A DNA stretch of 64,000 bases. Source: Bradyrhizobium sp. AZCC 1719. GTDB lineage: Bacteria > Pseudomonadota > Alphaproteobacteria > Rhizobiales > Xanthobacteraceae. Below are positions 32,947 through 41,462 of the stretch, in pieces. A model generated the notes under the pieces. That model had not been told where the DNA came from, did not search any database, and saw only the letters and a program-made list of their open reading frames with translations. The DNA is taken from the NCBI RefSeq assembly GCF_036924525.1, contig NZ_JAZHRU010000001.1, positions 3,625,001-3,689,000 of the forward strand, given 5' to 3'. The position numbers and the translations under genes are program-made. Each line of letters begins with the position of its first letter. Position 1 is the first letter of the stretch.

Positions 32947-34398
32947 CTATCCAAGGAGTTGGGCCACGTGCTGGAACCAGACCACCAGCGGGGCGGGAAG
33001 ATAAATCCCTGCGCCCAATACCAGTGCGAGATGCGCGAACATCGGAATGTAGGATGCGTCGGCAGGCGCCGTGCTGCCGCGCGGTTCGCCGAAGGCGACG
33101 CTGGTCAGGCGCAACGTCAGGGCGCCGAAGGCCAATAGCAGCCCGAACACCAGTACGATCGCAAGCAATGGCTGCCTTGCAAAGGTCGAGCTCACGACCA
33201 GGAATTCGCTCATGAAGATGCCGAGCGGCGGCAGTCCCGCGATTGCGACGACGCCTACCACCAGTCCCCAGCCGAGCGCCGGATGGGTCACGGTCAAGCC
33301 GCGGATCCGCGAGATCCGCTGGGTGCCCTTGATCTGAGCAATATGACCCACAGCATAGAAGATCGCCGACTTGGTCAGGCTATGCATCACCATGTGCAGC
33401 AGCCCGGCGAAATTGGCGAGCGGGCCGCCCATGCCGAACGCGAACACGATGATGCCCATGTGTTCGATCGAGGAGTAGGCGAACAGGCGTTTGATATCGC
33501 GCCGCCGGTATAGCATGAACGCCGCGAAGATCAGCGAGACCAGGCCCATCGTCACCATCAGCGGACCGGGCGCGATCGAGGCCGGGTTGGCCGCGAGCAA
33601 TATCTTGAAGCGCAGCAGCGCATAGAGCGCGACGTTCAGGAGCAGACCCGACAACACGGCCGATATCGGCGTCGGACCCTCGGCGTGCGCGTCGGGCAAC
33701 CAGGCATGGAGCGGTGCGAGGCCGACCTTGGTGCCGTAGCCGAGAAACAGGAACACGAACGCGACGTTGAGCAGGGCCGCGTCGAAGTTCGCGGCGCGCT
33801 CGACCAGTAGCGTCCAGACCATGCCGTCCTGACCTTCGCCCATGACCGGGCGCGCCGCCATATAGACCAGGATGGTGCCGAACAAAGCGAGTGCAATTCC
33901 AACGCTGCCGAGGATGAAATATTTCCAGGCGGCTTCGAGCGCCGCATGGGTACGGTAGATGCCGACCATCAGCACCGTCGTGAGCGTCGCGAGTTCGACC
34001 GCCACCCACATCAGGCCGATATTGTTCGAAACGAACGCCAGATTCATGCCGAACATCATGGTCTGATACATGGCGTGGTAGAAACGCAGGTACGTCGGCG
34101 TCAGCCGTCCGGTTTCGAGTTCATGCGCGATATAGCTCGCGCTGAAGATGCTGGTGGTGAATCCGACGAACGTATTGAGCACGATGAAGACGATGTTCAG
34201 GTCGTCGATCAGCACATACGGTCCGGGGGAGGAACGTTCCATCACGAACAGGCAGAGCGCAGACAGGAAAGTTGCGAGGCTGGCCAGGACGTTCAGCCGC
34301 GCCGTCAGACGGTAGCCGGGCAGGGCGGCCAGCAGCGCCGCCGAGCAGATCGGTATCAGCAGAACCGCTGTGACCGGGTCGAAGAAAGGCAAGGTCAT
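32947..34398 (-). CDS. hyfF: Hyf/Ehr-type complex antiporter-like membrane subunit (NuoN/HyfF-like)
   Basis: Mrp/NuoLMN antiporter-family subunit, 483 aa with some 14 hydrophobic segments. The helix-5 Glu appears in NIGLMWVAVELATLTTVLM, the helix-7 Lys in LGYGTKVGLAPLHAWLPDAHAEGPTP, and helix-8 region IKRLFAYSSIEHMGIIVFA is standard. These residues form the proton path in complex I relatives. Start overlaps the hyfE stop by ATGA. In E. coli Hyf there is an additional subunit HyfD, which has no counterpart here. Confidence 0.93.
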   Translation of the reverse strand: MTLPFFDPVTAVLLIPICSAALLAALPGYRLTARLNVLASLATFLSALCLFVMERSSPGPYVLIDDLNIVFIVLNTFVGFTTSIFSASYIAHELETGRLTPTYLRFYHAMYQTMMFGMNLAFVSNNIGLMWVAVELATLTTVLMVGIYRTHAALEAAWKYFILGSVGIALALFGTILVYMAARPVMGEGQDGMVWTLLVERAANFDAALLNVAFVFLFLGYGTKVGLAPLHAWLPDAHAEGPTPISAVLSGLLLNVALYALLRFKILLAANPASIAPGPLMVTMGLVSLIFAAFMLYRRRDIKRLFAYSSIEHMGIIVFAFGMGGPLANFAGLLHMVMHSLTKSAIFYAVGHIAQIKGTQRISRIRGLTVTHPALGWGLVVGVVAIAGLPPLGIFMSEFLVVSSTFARQPLLAIVLVFGLLLAFGALTLRLTSVAFGEPRGSTAPADASYIPMFAHLALVLGAGIYLPAPLVVWFQHVAQLLG

Positions 34399-35063
34399 CG
34401 GCGTTCGCCCCGGAAGTCGTCGAGCGCGGAGACATCCACCGAATCGAAGCGCTCACGGATTCGGAACAGGAAGATGCCGATCACGATGAACGCGATCAGG
34501 ATCGAGAAGGCGACGCTGATCTCGACCACCAGCGGCATTCCCTTGGCCCCGGTTGCCGCCAGTACCAGTCCGTTCTCGAGCGACATGAAGCCGACAACCT
34601 GGCTGACCGCGTTGCGGCGCGTCACCATGACCAGAAGCCCGAGCAGCACCACCGACAGGGCGAAGGCGAGATCCTCGCGCGCCAGCGGGTCGGCGTCGCT
34701 CGTCACCCGCAGCATCAGAACCAGCGAGAGCGCGACCAGGCCCATCCCGGCCAGCATGGTCGGGCCGATTCCGACGGCGGATTCGATGTCGCGGTGAATT
34801 CCGAGCTGCTTGACGATGCGGTGCAGCGCCACCGGAATGACGATTGCCTTGAACACCAAGGCGATGAACGCGGTGACGTAGAGATGGGGCGCGTCCTGGA
34901 TGAAGGCCTGCCAGGCGACCGAGAGCGACAGCACCAGAGCGTGGAGCGCGAAAACGTTGAGTAGCGAGTAGAGACGGTCCTGATACAGCATCATAAGGCT
35001 GATCAGCACCAGTCCGCCGGCCAGCGTGTGCGAAACGTCGAAGGCGAGGCTGTGCATCTGCAT
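34395..35063 (-). CDS. hyfE: Hyf/Ehr-type complex membrane subunit HyfE (NuoK-containing)
   Basis: Small hydrophobic subunit, 222 aa, of the HyfE/HycC-associated type with a NuoK-like C-terminal part. Segments such as LAGGLVLISLMMLYQDRLYS, FALHALVLSLSVAWQAFIQD and VVGFMSLENGLVLAATGAKG are seen; the Glu in FMSLENGLVL corresponds to the conserved membrane Glu of NuoK. GAGGAG site just before the ATG at 35063; the start shares one base with the hyfC stop (TGATG). Confidence 0.9.
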   Translation of the reverse strand: MQMHSLAFDVSHTLAGGLVLISLMMLYQDRLYSLLNVFALHALVLSLSVAWQAFIQDAPHLYVTAFIALVFKAIVIPVALHRIVKQLGIHRDIESAVGIGPTMLAGMGLVALSLVLMLRVTSDADPLAREDLAFALSVVLLGLLVMVTRRNAVSQVVGFMSLENGLVLAATGAKGMPLVVEISVAFSILIAFIVIGIFLFRIRERFDSVDVSALDDFRGERR

Positions 35064-36019
35064 CAGAAACTCCTCGAGACGAACAGGAGCAGGGTGCCGA
35101 GCAAGCCCAGCATGAGCGCCGCGCCGAGGAACTGCGGAACACGAAACACCCGCATCTTTGCGGTCGCGGTCTCGAACAGCGCGAGCAGGAAGCCGGCCAG
35201 CGCGAGCTTGACGATGTAGGCGCCGGCGCCGATCGTGTAGGACAGCGCTCCGCTGCCGTACAGCGCGATCTGCCAGGGGGAGAACACGCAGGCGATCAGC
35301 GAGACATAGAGCAGCAGTTTGAGGAACGCGCCGAGCTCGATCATCGCCAGATGGCGCCCCGAATATTCCAGGATCATCGCCTCGTGCACCATGGTGAGTT
35401 CGAGGTGCGTCGCCGGATTGTCGACCGGAATGCGGGCGTTCTCCGCGATCGCCACCATGAACAGTGCGACCAGCGCCATGCCGAGCGACACCCGCAAGCC
35501 CACGTAGGACGACGCCAGGAAATGCGCGACCGTCGAAAGCTGGGTCGAGCCGGCGACGAGCGCCAGGCAAAACACGATCAGCAGCATCGCGGGCTCGGCA
35601 AGTGCGGCGATCATGACTTCGCGGCTGGAGCCGATGCCGCCAAAACTGGTGCCGACGTCCATTCCGGCGAGTGCGAGGAAGAAGCGCGCGCTTCCCAATA
35701 GCGCAACGATGGCGATCAGATCGGCTGTCCAGTTGAACAACAGTCCGGTCGCGAAGGTCGGCACCAGCGCAGCGGCCACCCAGATCGCGGCGAAGGTGAT
35801 GTAGGGCGTGACGCGGAACAGCCATGATGCGTTGTCGGCGAGCACCACCTCCTTGCGCATTAGCCGGAGCAGGTCGCGATAGGGCTGAAAGATGGAGGCG
35901 CCCTGGCGGCGTACCAGCCGGGCCTTGATCTTGCGCACATAGCCGGTCAACAGCGGCGCGAGCAGCAGCACGAGCAGCATCTGCACACCTTGCACGATGA
36001 TGTCGGAGATCACGACCAT
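35063..36019 (-). CDS. hyfC: Hyf/Ehr-type complex membrane subunit (NuoH-like)
   Basis: NuoH/HycD-like subunit, 318 aa from the ATG at 36019; a longer open frame is the shadow of hyfB. It anchors the hydrophilic arm in the membrane. The loop GYVRKIKARLVRRQGASIFQ then PYRDLLRLMRKE is the family hallmark, as is ENARIPVDNPATHLELTMVH followed by EAMILEYSG, whose acidic residues couple electron transfer to ion pumping in complex I. Overlaps hyfB by 10 bases and hyfE by one. Confidence 0.93.
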   Translation of the reverse strand: MVVISDIIVQGVQMLLVLLLAPLLTGYVRKIKARLVRRQGASIFQPYRDLLRLMRKEVVLADNASWLFRVTPYITFAAIWVAAALVPTFATGLLFNWTADLIAIVALLGSARFFLALAGMDVGTSFGGIGSSREVMIAALAEPAMLLIVFCLALVAGSTQLSTVAHFLASSYVGLRVSLGMALVALFMVAIAENARIPVDNPATHLELTMVHEAMILEYSGRHLAMIELGAFLKLLLYVSLIACVFSPWQIALYGSGALSYTIGAGAYIVKLALAGFLLALFETATAKMRVFRVPQFLGAALMLGLLGTLLLFVSRSF

Positions 36020-38025
36020 ATCGCGAGCACCAGCAGCAATGTGACGAGGGTGACAAAGACCAGGCTGAGATATCGCCGGATGGTCAGGAACTGCAGGCGG
36101 TTGAGCCGCGTGGACAAGAAGCCGACGGCATCCGCAATCGGCGCATACATTCCGCTCCAGACCAGGTCGTGCAATTCGATCCTGAGCCGCGCCGGCCCGA
36201 TATCTCCCGGCGGCGGCATTGTGACGTGATCGCGGGCGTGGAAGACCAGCGTGCCAAACACCCGGCGGATCGGTTGCGCAAAGCTGACGCCTGAATATTG
36301 CGCGGCGGGTGCCGCGTCGGAGAAACCGCATCCCCAGGCCGGCCCCCGTCGTAGCGCGCGCGAGGCGAAGCGGTGAATGAAATAGACCGCCAACGACGCG
36401 GTTGCCGTGATGAACACCATCACCAGCAATCCATTGTATGAACTGCGGCCCTCCGCGATCGGCACGATCGAAAGCCAGGGTTGGCTGGCCTGCGCCGGCA
36501 TGCGGCTGCCGACAATTTGGGAGGCGACCGGCGCAAGGGCGTCGATTGCCAGTCCCGGCAGGATTCCGGTCAATAGACAAAGCACGGCGAGGATGAACAT
36601 GGCCGCGAGCGAGAAGCGGTCGACTTCACGGGCGGTCTCTGCCGCTGGGCCGCGGGGGCGACCGAGAAAGGTCACGCCATAAGCCTTGACGAAACAGGCC
36701 GCCGCCAGCGCCGCCGCCAGCGCGAGCATCGCGCCGACCGCCGGCACCATGATCTTCAGCGCCCATTGCGGCAGCTCCGGGCTTTGCAACACCGCCTGGA
36801 AGATCAGCCATTCGGACACGAAGCCGTTGAACGGCGGAAGCGCCGAGATCGCAACGCAGCCGACGAGAACGACGAAGCTCGTGAACGGCATGCGGTGAAT
36901 GAGGCCGCCCAGTTTGTCCATGTCGCGCTCGCCCGTCGCAGTCAGCACGGCGCCGGCGCCGAAGAACAGCAGGCTCTTGAAGAAGGAGTGGTTGAGCACG
37001 TGAAACAGGGCAGCCGTGAAGGCGAGCGCGGCGGCGAGATTCATGCCATTGGCCTGGAACGCCATCGCAAGGCCGAGGCTGACGAAGACGATGCCGATAT
37101 TTTCGATGGTGCTGTAGGCCAGGAGGCGCTTCAGATCCTTTTCCATCATGGCGTAAAGAATGCCCATGACGGCGGTGATGCTGCCGAGGAACAGTACGAC
37201 CGCGCTGACCGGCCATGTCGGCTGTCCCAGCAGATCGAACATGACGCGAATGAAGCCGTAGATCGCGACCTTGGTCATGACGCCGCTCATCAGCGCCGAA
37301 ACATGGCTCGGGGCCGCGGGATGGGCGAGCGGCAGCCAGACATGCAGCGGCACCAGGCCAGCCTTCGAACCGGCGCCGAGCAGCATCAGGATCAGCACCA
37401 GCGTCGCTGAGTATGGCGCGTGCTGCGCGGCGCGTATGGCCGCAAATCCATAGTCTCCGGCAGGCCCTGCCAGCAGGCCGAACGCCAGCAGCAAGGCAAG
37501 CGTGCCGAAACTCGCCATCACGAGATAGACGTAGCCGGCTTTGGCGTTGCCCGGTTCGCGATGGTGCGCCATCACCAGCGCCCAGGACGCCAGCGACATG
37601 AATTCCCAGCACAGCAGATAGGAAAATGCGTCGTCGGCCAGCACCACGAGATTCATGCCGGCCAGAAAGGCGGGAAAGAACGGCAGTACGCGATGCGGCG
37701 CGGGATCATGATGGCCGTAACCGAGGCCGTAGAGACTTGCCGATGCCCCGCCCAGATTGACGACGATGAGGAAGAACGAGGCCAATGCGTCGAGACGGAA
37801 ATGCGCCCCAAGCCACGGCAAGCCCACCGGCAAGGTGAGGGTGGTGGCGTCCGTGGGGCCGCCGAGCAGGTTGCGCAACGCGCCGATCAGTGCAATCGCG
37901 GATACCGCCAGTGTCGCGCCGTAGATGACGGCCGTGACGGTCTTCGAGCGGCTCAGCGCGATCGCCAGCACGGCCAGCCCAAGCAACCCGGCGACACAGA
38001 CCATTTGCAGAGCGACGGCCGACAT
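36010..38025 (-). CDS. hyfB: Hyf/Ehr-type complex antiporter-like membrane subunit (NuoL/HyfB-like)
   Basis: Large NuoL-type antiporter subunit, 671 aa, nearly the length of E. coli HyfB (672). The helix-5 Glu lies in FSYLLCWEFMSLASWALVMA, the helix-7 Lys in GAGSKAGLVPLHVWLPLAHP followed by AAPSHVSALMSG, and the K/H region in FHVLNHSFFKSLLFFGAGAV. An extended C-terminal part with further hydrophobic segments is present. Its ATG overlaps the stop of the XRE gene by one base (TAATG), so the regulator and complex are translated from the same mRNA. Confidence 0.94.
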   Translation of the reverse strand: MSAVALQMVCVAGLLGLAVLAIALSRSKTVTAVIYGATLAVSAIALIGALRNLLGGPTDATTLTLPVGLPWLGAHFRLDALASFFLIVVNLGGASASLYGLGYGHHDPAPHRVLPFFPAFLAGMNLVVLADDAFSYLLCWEFMSLASWALVMAHHREPGNAKAGYVYLVMASFGTLALLLAFGLLAGPAGDYGFAAIRAAQHAPYSATLVLILMLLGAGSKAGLVPLHVWLPLAHPAAPSHVSALMSGVMTKVAIYGFIRVMFDLLGQPTWPVSAVVLFLGSITAVMGILYAMMEKDLKRLLAYSTIENIGIVFVSLGLAMAFQANGMNLAAALAFTAALFHVLNHSFFKSLLFFGAGAVLTATGERDMDKLGGLIHRMPFTSFVVLVGCVAISALPPFNGFVSEWLIFQAVLQSPELPQWALKIMVPAVGAMLALAAALAAACFVKAYGVTFLGRPRGPAAETAREVDRFSLAAMFILAVLCLLTGILPGLAIDALAPVASQIVGSRMPAQASQPWLSIVPIAEGRSSYNGLLVMVFITATASLAVYFIHRFASRALRRGPAWGCGFSDAAPAAQYSGVSFAQPIRRVFGTLVFHARDHVTMPPPGDIGPARLRIELHDLVWSGMYAPIADAVGFLSTRLNRLQFLTIRRYLSLVFVTLVTLLLVLAIWS

Positions 38026-38333
38026 TATTTGCGCGACCTCGCTCCGCTCGATGCCTTGATTTCGGGTCGCGCGTTGGAAGATCCGTAATCGGCCTTCAGC
38101 CGCACGCCGCGTCCGCCGTCGGCGCTGCTCGCCCCGGCATCGATCAATTCTATGCCGGCGCCCTCGAGCGCGGTGATCAGCTTCACCAGCGAATCGACAT
38201 TGCCCCGGACCATGGTCTCACTTGCTTCCATGCGCTGGATGGTCGGCACCGAAAGCCCCGATAGTGCCGCGAGCCGACGCTGATCGATGCCGAGAAGCAC
38301 CCTGGCAGCCCGTAATTGAGCCGCAGTGATCAT
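38025..38333 (-). CDS. XRE family transcriptional regulator, first gene of the Hyf-like operon
   Basis: A 102-aa Cro/CI-type protein starting at the ATG at 38333 (MITAAQLRAARVLLGIDQRR). LAALSGLSVPTIQRMEASET completes the helix-turn-helix, and VDSLVKLITALEGAGIELID matches the paralogue at 30554. The tail (GGRGVRLKADYG and on) is basic and divergent. TAATG coupling to hyfB shows that it is the operon's leading gene and may control it. The 306 bases upstream hold a GATATC inverted repeat and a G+C-rich repeat, and no gene. Confidence 0.92.
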   Translation of the reverse strand: MITAAQLRAARVLLGIDQRRLAALSGLSVPTIQRMEASETMVRGNVDSLVKLITALEGAGIELIDAGASSADGGRGVRLKADYGSSNARPEIKASSGARSRK

Positions 38334-38416
38334 CAGTCTGCCTCGCCGGCAAGGCTCGGGCCAATTATGGACGTCATTCCTGCATCCTAAGTATTGATGT
38401 TCAGATGTCAACAAGT

Positions 38417-38431
38417 GATATCTCAGATATC
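38417..38431. promoter_or_regulatory. GATATC inverted repeat upstream of the XRE-hyf operon
   Basis: GATATCTCAGATATC, two GATATC words around TCA, sits 84 bases upstream of the XRE start in AT-rich sequence. It is a candidate operator or promoter element. The site upstream of the paralogous XRE gene is different. Confidence 0.4.
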
Positions 38432-38492
38432 TATTCTGAGGGGTGCGTTTGAGGACGAAGCGTGCTGGCTTCTGGCCCGATCCACGTGGCGT

Positions 38493-38617
38493 TCCCCGGA
38501 TGCTGCGCAGCGCGCCGCTTCTTGGCGGCGTGATGTGCTGCTGATCCGGGGTCCTTGCTCGGTGCGCTGGGGTCCCGGTTCTGCGGAGCAGCGCTACGCG
38601 CTGCGCCGCGTCCGGGA
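38493..38617. repeat. Intergenic palindromic repeat (CCCCGGATGCTGCGCAGCG family)
   Basis: CCCCGGATGCTGCGCAGCG at the left and CGCTGCGCCGCGTCCGGG at the right are approximately inverted, enclosing smaller inverted blocks (GGGGTCC, GGGTCCCGG). It lies between the XRE promoter region and the convergent end of the DUF2889 gene. No coding potential seen. Confidence 0.65.
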
Positions 38618-38639
38618 CACGGAGACTAATTACGCGTCC

Positions 38640-39221
38640 TCAATCCTGCGCCGCCGGCTTGGTCGCGAACTGCGGAAACATCGCCGCGACGACGGGGCCG
38701 TCGGTGCGCCAGGAATGGCAGCCGCCGATGAAGAACGGACGCTGGCCGGAGTTCTGCTGGTTCTCCAGCGTGTCGCGGCCTTCCGGATTTCTGCCATAGG
38801 ACATGGTCTGATACAGCGTGGTCACGGCGGGGCCGAGCAATTCGGCGAGATGCGTGCAGGTCTCGATCCGGCCGATCTTGCGCCGCACCGTCTCGCGCCA
38901 GCCCGGCCCTATCCGCTCGCCGACCAGGCGCTGCAAGATCGGCTCGACCTCGATGCAGGTCGGGTAGGGCGTGGCGCGCATCATCGCCTCCGCCTCGCGA
39001 ATGGTCATGCCGTCGTCGATCGCCAGCCGCAGGCCGATATCGTGGACGGGATCGCCCGGCTTCAGTTCGCTGCGGAAACGATCGGCACGCTGGGTGAAAG
39101 GCTTTGTATCCCGCAGCCACGCCTCGACTTCCCAGAGCCCGTCATCCCGCAGGAAGCCTTCGCATTCGACCGATCGCGTGTGCATCAGGCGGCGCGATGG
39201 CTTGCCGTTTTCCAGAGACAT
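38640..39221 (-). CDS. DUF2889 family protein
   Basis: A 193-aa cytoplasmic protein. RLMHTRSVECEGFLRDDGLW followed by EVEAWLRDTKP is the pattern I associate with DUF2889, and the middle CIEVEPILQRLVGERIGPGW then RETVRRKIGRIETCTHLAEL belongs to it as well. No catalytic motif is evident; the many conserved His/Cys (HTRSVEC, ETCTHL, GGCHSW) might bind metal. It follows the quinone-reductase gene by 29 bases on the same strand and is probably the last gene of that unit. Confidence 0.8.
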   Translation of the reverse strand: MSLENGKPSRRLMHTRSVECEGFLRDDGLWEVEAWLRDTKPFTQRADRFRSELKPGDPVHDIGLRLAIDDGMTIREAEAMMRATPYPTCIEVEPILQRLVGERIGPGWRETVRRKIGRIETCTHLAELLGPAVTTLYQTMSYGRNPEGRDTLENQQNSGQRPFFIGGCHSWRTDGPVVAAMFPQFATKPAAQD

Positions 39222-39250
39222 CAGTCCGTATCCTGCTTCGATGCGTCGCT

Positions 39251-40228
39251 TCAGCCGAATTTCACGATCATCTTGCCGAGCGCCGATCGCGACTGCATGG
39301 TCTTGAAAGCCTCGCGGAAATTCTCGAACGGCACGATCTTGCCGACCACGGGCAGCAATTTTCCCGATGCCAGCCAGTCGAACAATTGCGCCATCAGGCG
39401 GGCGTGAGTTTCCGGCTCGCGCTTCTGGATCTGGGCGAGGTCGACGCCGAGCAGCGCGCCACCTTTCAGCAGCGGCAGGTTGAACGCCAGCGCTGGAATG
39501 GTGCCGGAGGCGAATCCGACGACGAGGTGCCGCCCGCGCCAGGCGATCGAGCGGAACGCCTGCAGCGAGACTTCACCGCCGACAGGATCGAAAATGACAT
39601 CCGGCCCATGTCCGCCGGTCAATTCCTTCAGCGTCTCCCGCCAATCCGCCTGGGTGTAGTCGATGGTCTGATCGGCGCCGTGACGAACCGCGAAGTCGCG
39701 CTTTTCCGGCGTTGAGGCCGCGGCAATCACCCGCGCGCCCATCAGCTTCCCAATCTGGACGGCTGCGATGCCGACGCCGCCGGCCGCGCCCAGCACCAGC
39801 AATATTTCGCCTTCGCGCAGCGACGCGCGGGCATCCAGCGCGTAAAGCCCGGTCAGGTAGTTGGCCTGAAACGACGCCCCAGCCTCGAACGGAACTTGCG
39901 GCGGCAGGTGCTGGAGCGCCGCAGACGGCACCGAGATATATTCGGCGAGCGCGCCGGAACGGGCCATGCCGATCACCGGCATGCCCGGCTTGAACGCGCC
40001 GATATTGTCGGCGACGGCATCGACCGTTCCGGCAAACTCCGTTCCTGGCACGAACGGCAGCGGGTCCTTCGTCTGATAAAGGCCCTGCACCTTCAAGCCA
40101 TCGACGAAGCCGACTGCCGCGGCGCCGACCCTGACACGGACTTCGCCCGCGGCGAGGCCGGGCGTATCGATCTCCTTGATCGAGATTCCGTCGATCGAAT
40201 TGTAGTTCTCGACAACGACCGCCTTCAT
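39251..40228 (-). CDS. NADPH:quinone oxidoreductase family protein (zinc-free MDR)
   Basis: Medium-chain reductase of the quinone oxidoreductase branch, 325 aa from the ATG at 40228 (MKAVVVENYNSIDGISIKEI). There are no zinc-ligand cysteines. The cofactor site reads EILLVLGAAGGVGIAAVQIGKLMGARVIAA over residues 135-165 (AAGGVG motif), and FVPGTEFAGTVDAV and VIFDPVGGEVSLQAFR are typical. It reduces a quinone or enone with NADPH. It lies 84 bases after the LLM oxidoreductase gene on the same strand. Confidence 0.9.
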   Translation of the reverse strand: MKAVVVENYNSIDGISIKEIDTPGLAAGEVRVRVGAAAVGFVDGLKVQGLYQTKDPLPFVPGTEFAGTVDAVADNIGAFKPGMPVIGMARSGALAEYISVPSAALQHLPPQVPFEAGASFQANYLTGLYALDARASLREGEILLVLGAAGGVGIAAVQIGKLMGARVIAAASTPEKRDFAVRHGADQTIDYTQADWRETLKELTGGHGPDVIFDPVGGEVSLQAFRSIAWRGRHLVVGFASGTIPALAFNLPLLKGGALLGVDLAQIQKREPETHARLMAQLFDWLASGKLLPVVGKIVPFENFREAFKTMQSRSALGKMIVKFG

Positions 40229-40312
40229 GCAAATTCTTTCATGCGTTTTCTCTTCATATCCCAAGACCTTGCGCCGGTGTCTTGAGGCGCCTGCAGATAC
40301 TTGAGGTGAACT

Positions 40313-41386
40313 CTATTCGGCAGCTTCGGCCTGCCGGTCGATCGCCAGCGCGCCTTGCTTGATGAGCGGAATCAAGTCGCGCCCGATCGCCATCGTGTCG
40401 TGCGGATTCTCGAAACCGCGCAGCAGGAAGGAATGAATGCCGAGCCGGTAATATTCCAGCACGGCTGCCGCGATCTGCTCGGGTGTTCCGACCAGGCATG
40501 ATGTATTGCCGGGAGCGCCGGTGGCACGCGCGATCCCCATCCATAGCCGCTCGTCATGGACGTCGCCGCGCGCGGCGTAGCCGAGCAGGCGTTCGGCGGA
40601 ATGATTGGTCGGCTGCGGCGCGGCACCGGTCTTACGCTCGACATCCGCCAGCAGGGCGTTCGCCTTGTCCCACGCCGCGCCTTCGCTGTCCGCCATGATC
40701 GGCCGCAGCGACATGTTGAAGCCGACGCTGCGCCCAAAGGCAGCTGCGCGACGGCGGAAATCCTGCACCCGTTCCCGCGTTTCCTTCAGCGGCTCGCCGA
40801 AGATCGCGAACACGTCGCAATGTTTGGCGCCCATCTCCAGCGCGCCCTCCGACGAGCCGCCGAAAAACAGCGGAGGGAAGGGTTGCTGATAGGGCTTGAT
40901 GTCGGAGAAACCGCCCTCGACGCGGTAGAATTCGCCCTTGTGATCGATCGGGCTGTCGCTGGTCCAGAGTTTTTGCATCACCTCCAGATATTCGCCGGCG
41001 CGGCGATAGCGGTCGTTCTTGGGCAGGAAGTCGCCTTCGCTCGCCTGGTCCGCGTCGCTGGTGCCGGCGATGATATGCAGCGCCATCCGGCCCTGCGAGA
41101 GCTGGTCGAAGGTCGCGACCTGCCGCGCGGCCAGTGCGGGGGCCACCGAGCCCGGCCGGTGTGCGATCAGGAACTTGATCCGCTCGGTGTGATCGGCGGC
41201 ATAAAGTGCAATCGCAAAACCTTCGGCGGCGGAAGCGTAATAGCCGACAAGAACGGAATCGTAGTTCCACTGCTCGTGCAGCCGGGTGAAATCGACCACC
41301 CATTGCCGCGATATTTGTCCCTTGATCAGGTGAACCGCGACGCCCTCCTGCTGGGTGCCGATCATTCCGATGATTCTTGCGGGCAT
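40313..41386 (-). CDS. LLM class flavin-dependent oxidoreductase (SsuD-like)
   Basis: Luciferase-like TIM-barrel flavin monooxygenase, 357 aa from the ATG at 41386 (MPARIIGMIGTQQEG). IKFLIAHRPGSVAPALAARQ and GRMALHIIAGTSDADQASEG are FMN/substrate-site segments as in alkanesulfonate monooxygenase SsuD, and PPLFFGGSSEGALEMGAKHC is another family signature. It would need reduced FMN from a separate reductase. Sulfonate or another small substrate cannot be distinguished. Between the GntR gene and the quinone reductase gene, same strand. Confidence 0.9.
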   Translation of the reverse strand: MPARIIGMIGTQQEGVAVHLIKGQISRQWVVDFTRLHEQWNYDSVLVGYYASAAEGFAIALYAADHTERIKFLIAHRPGSVAPALAARQVATFDQLSQGRMALHIIAGTSDADQASEGDFLPKNDRYRRAGEYLEVMQKLWTSDSPIDHKGEFYRVEGGFSDIKPYQQPFPPLFFGGSSEGALEMGAKHCDVFAIFGEPLKETRERVQDFRRRAAAFGRSVGFNMSLRPIMADSEGAAWDKANALLADVERKTGAAPQPTNHSAERLLGYAARGDVHDERLWMGIARATGAPGNTSCLVGTPEQIAAAVLEYYRLGIHSFLLRGFENPHDTMAIGRDLIPLIKQGALAIDRQAEAAE

Positions 41387-41462
41387 GGGCGCTTCCCGGT
41401 TTTTGGTTTGACCGAATGAAACGCGCATCGTCGTGCGAATGCAAGCGCTTAGCGACTTGTGT

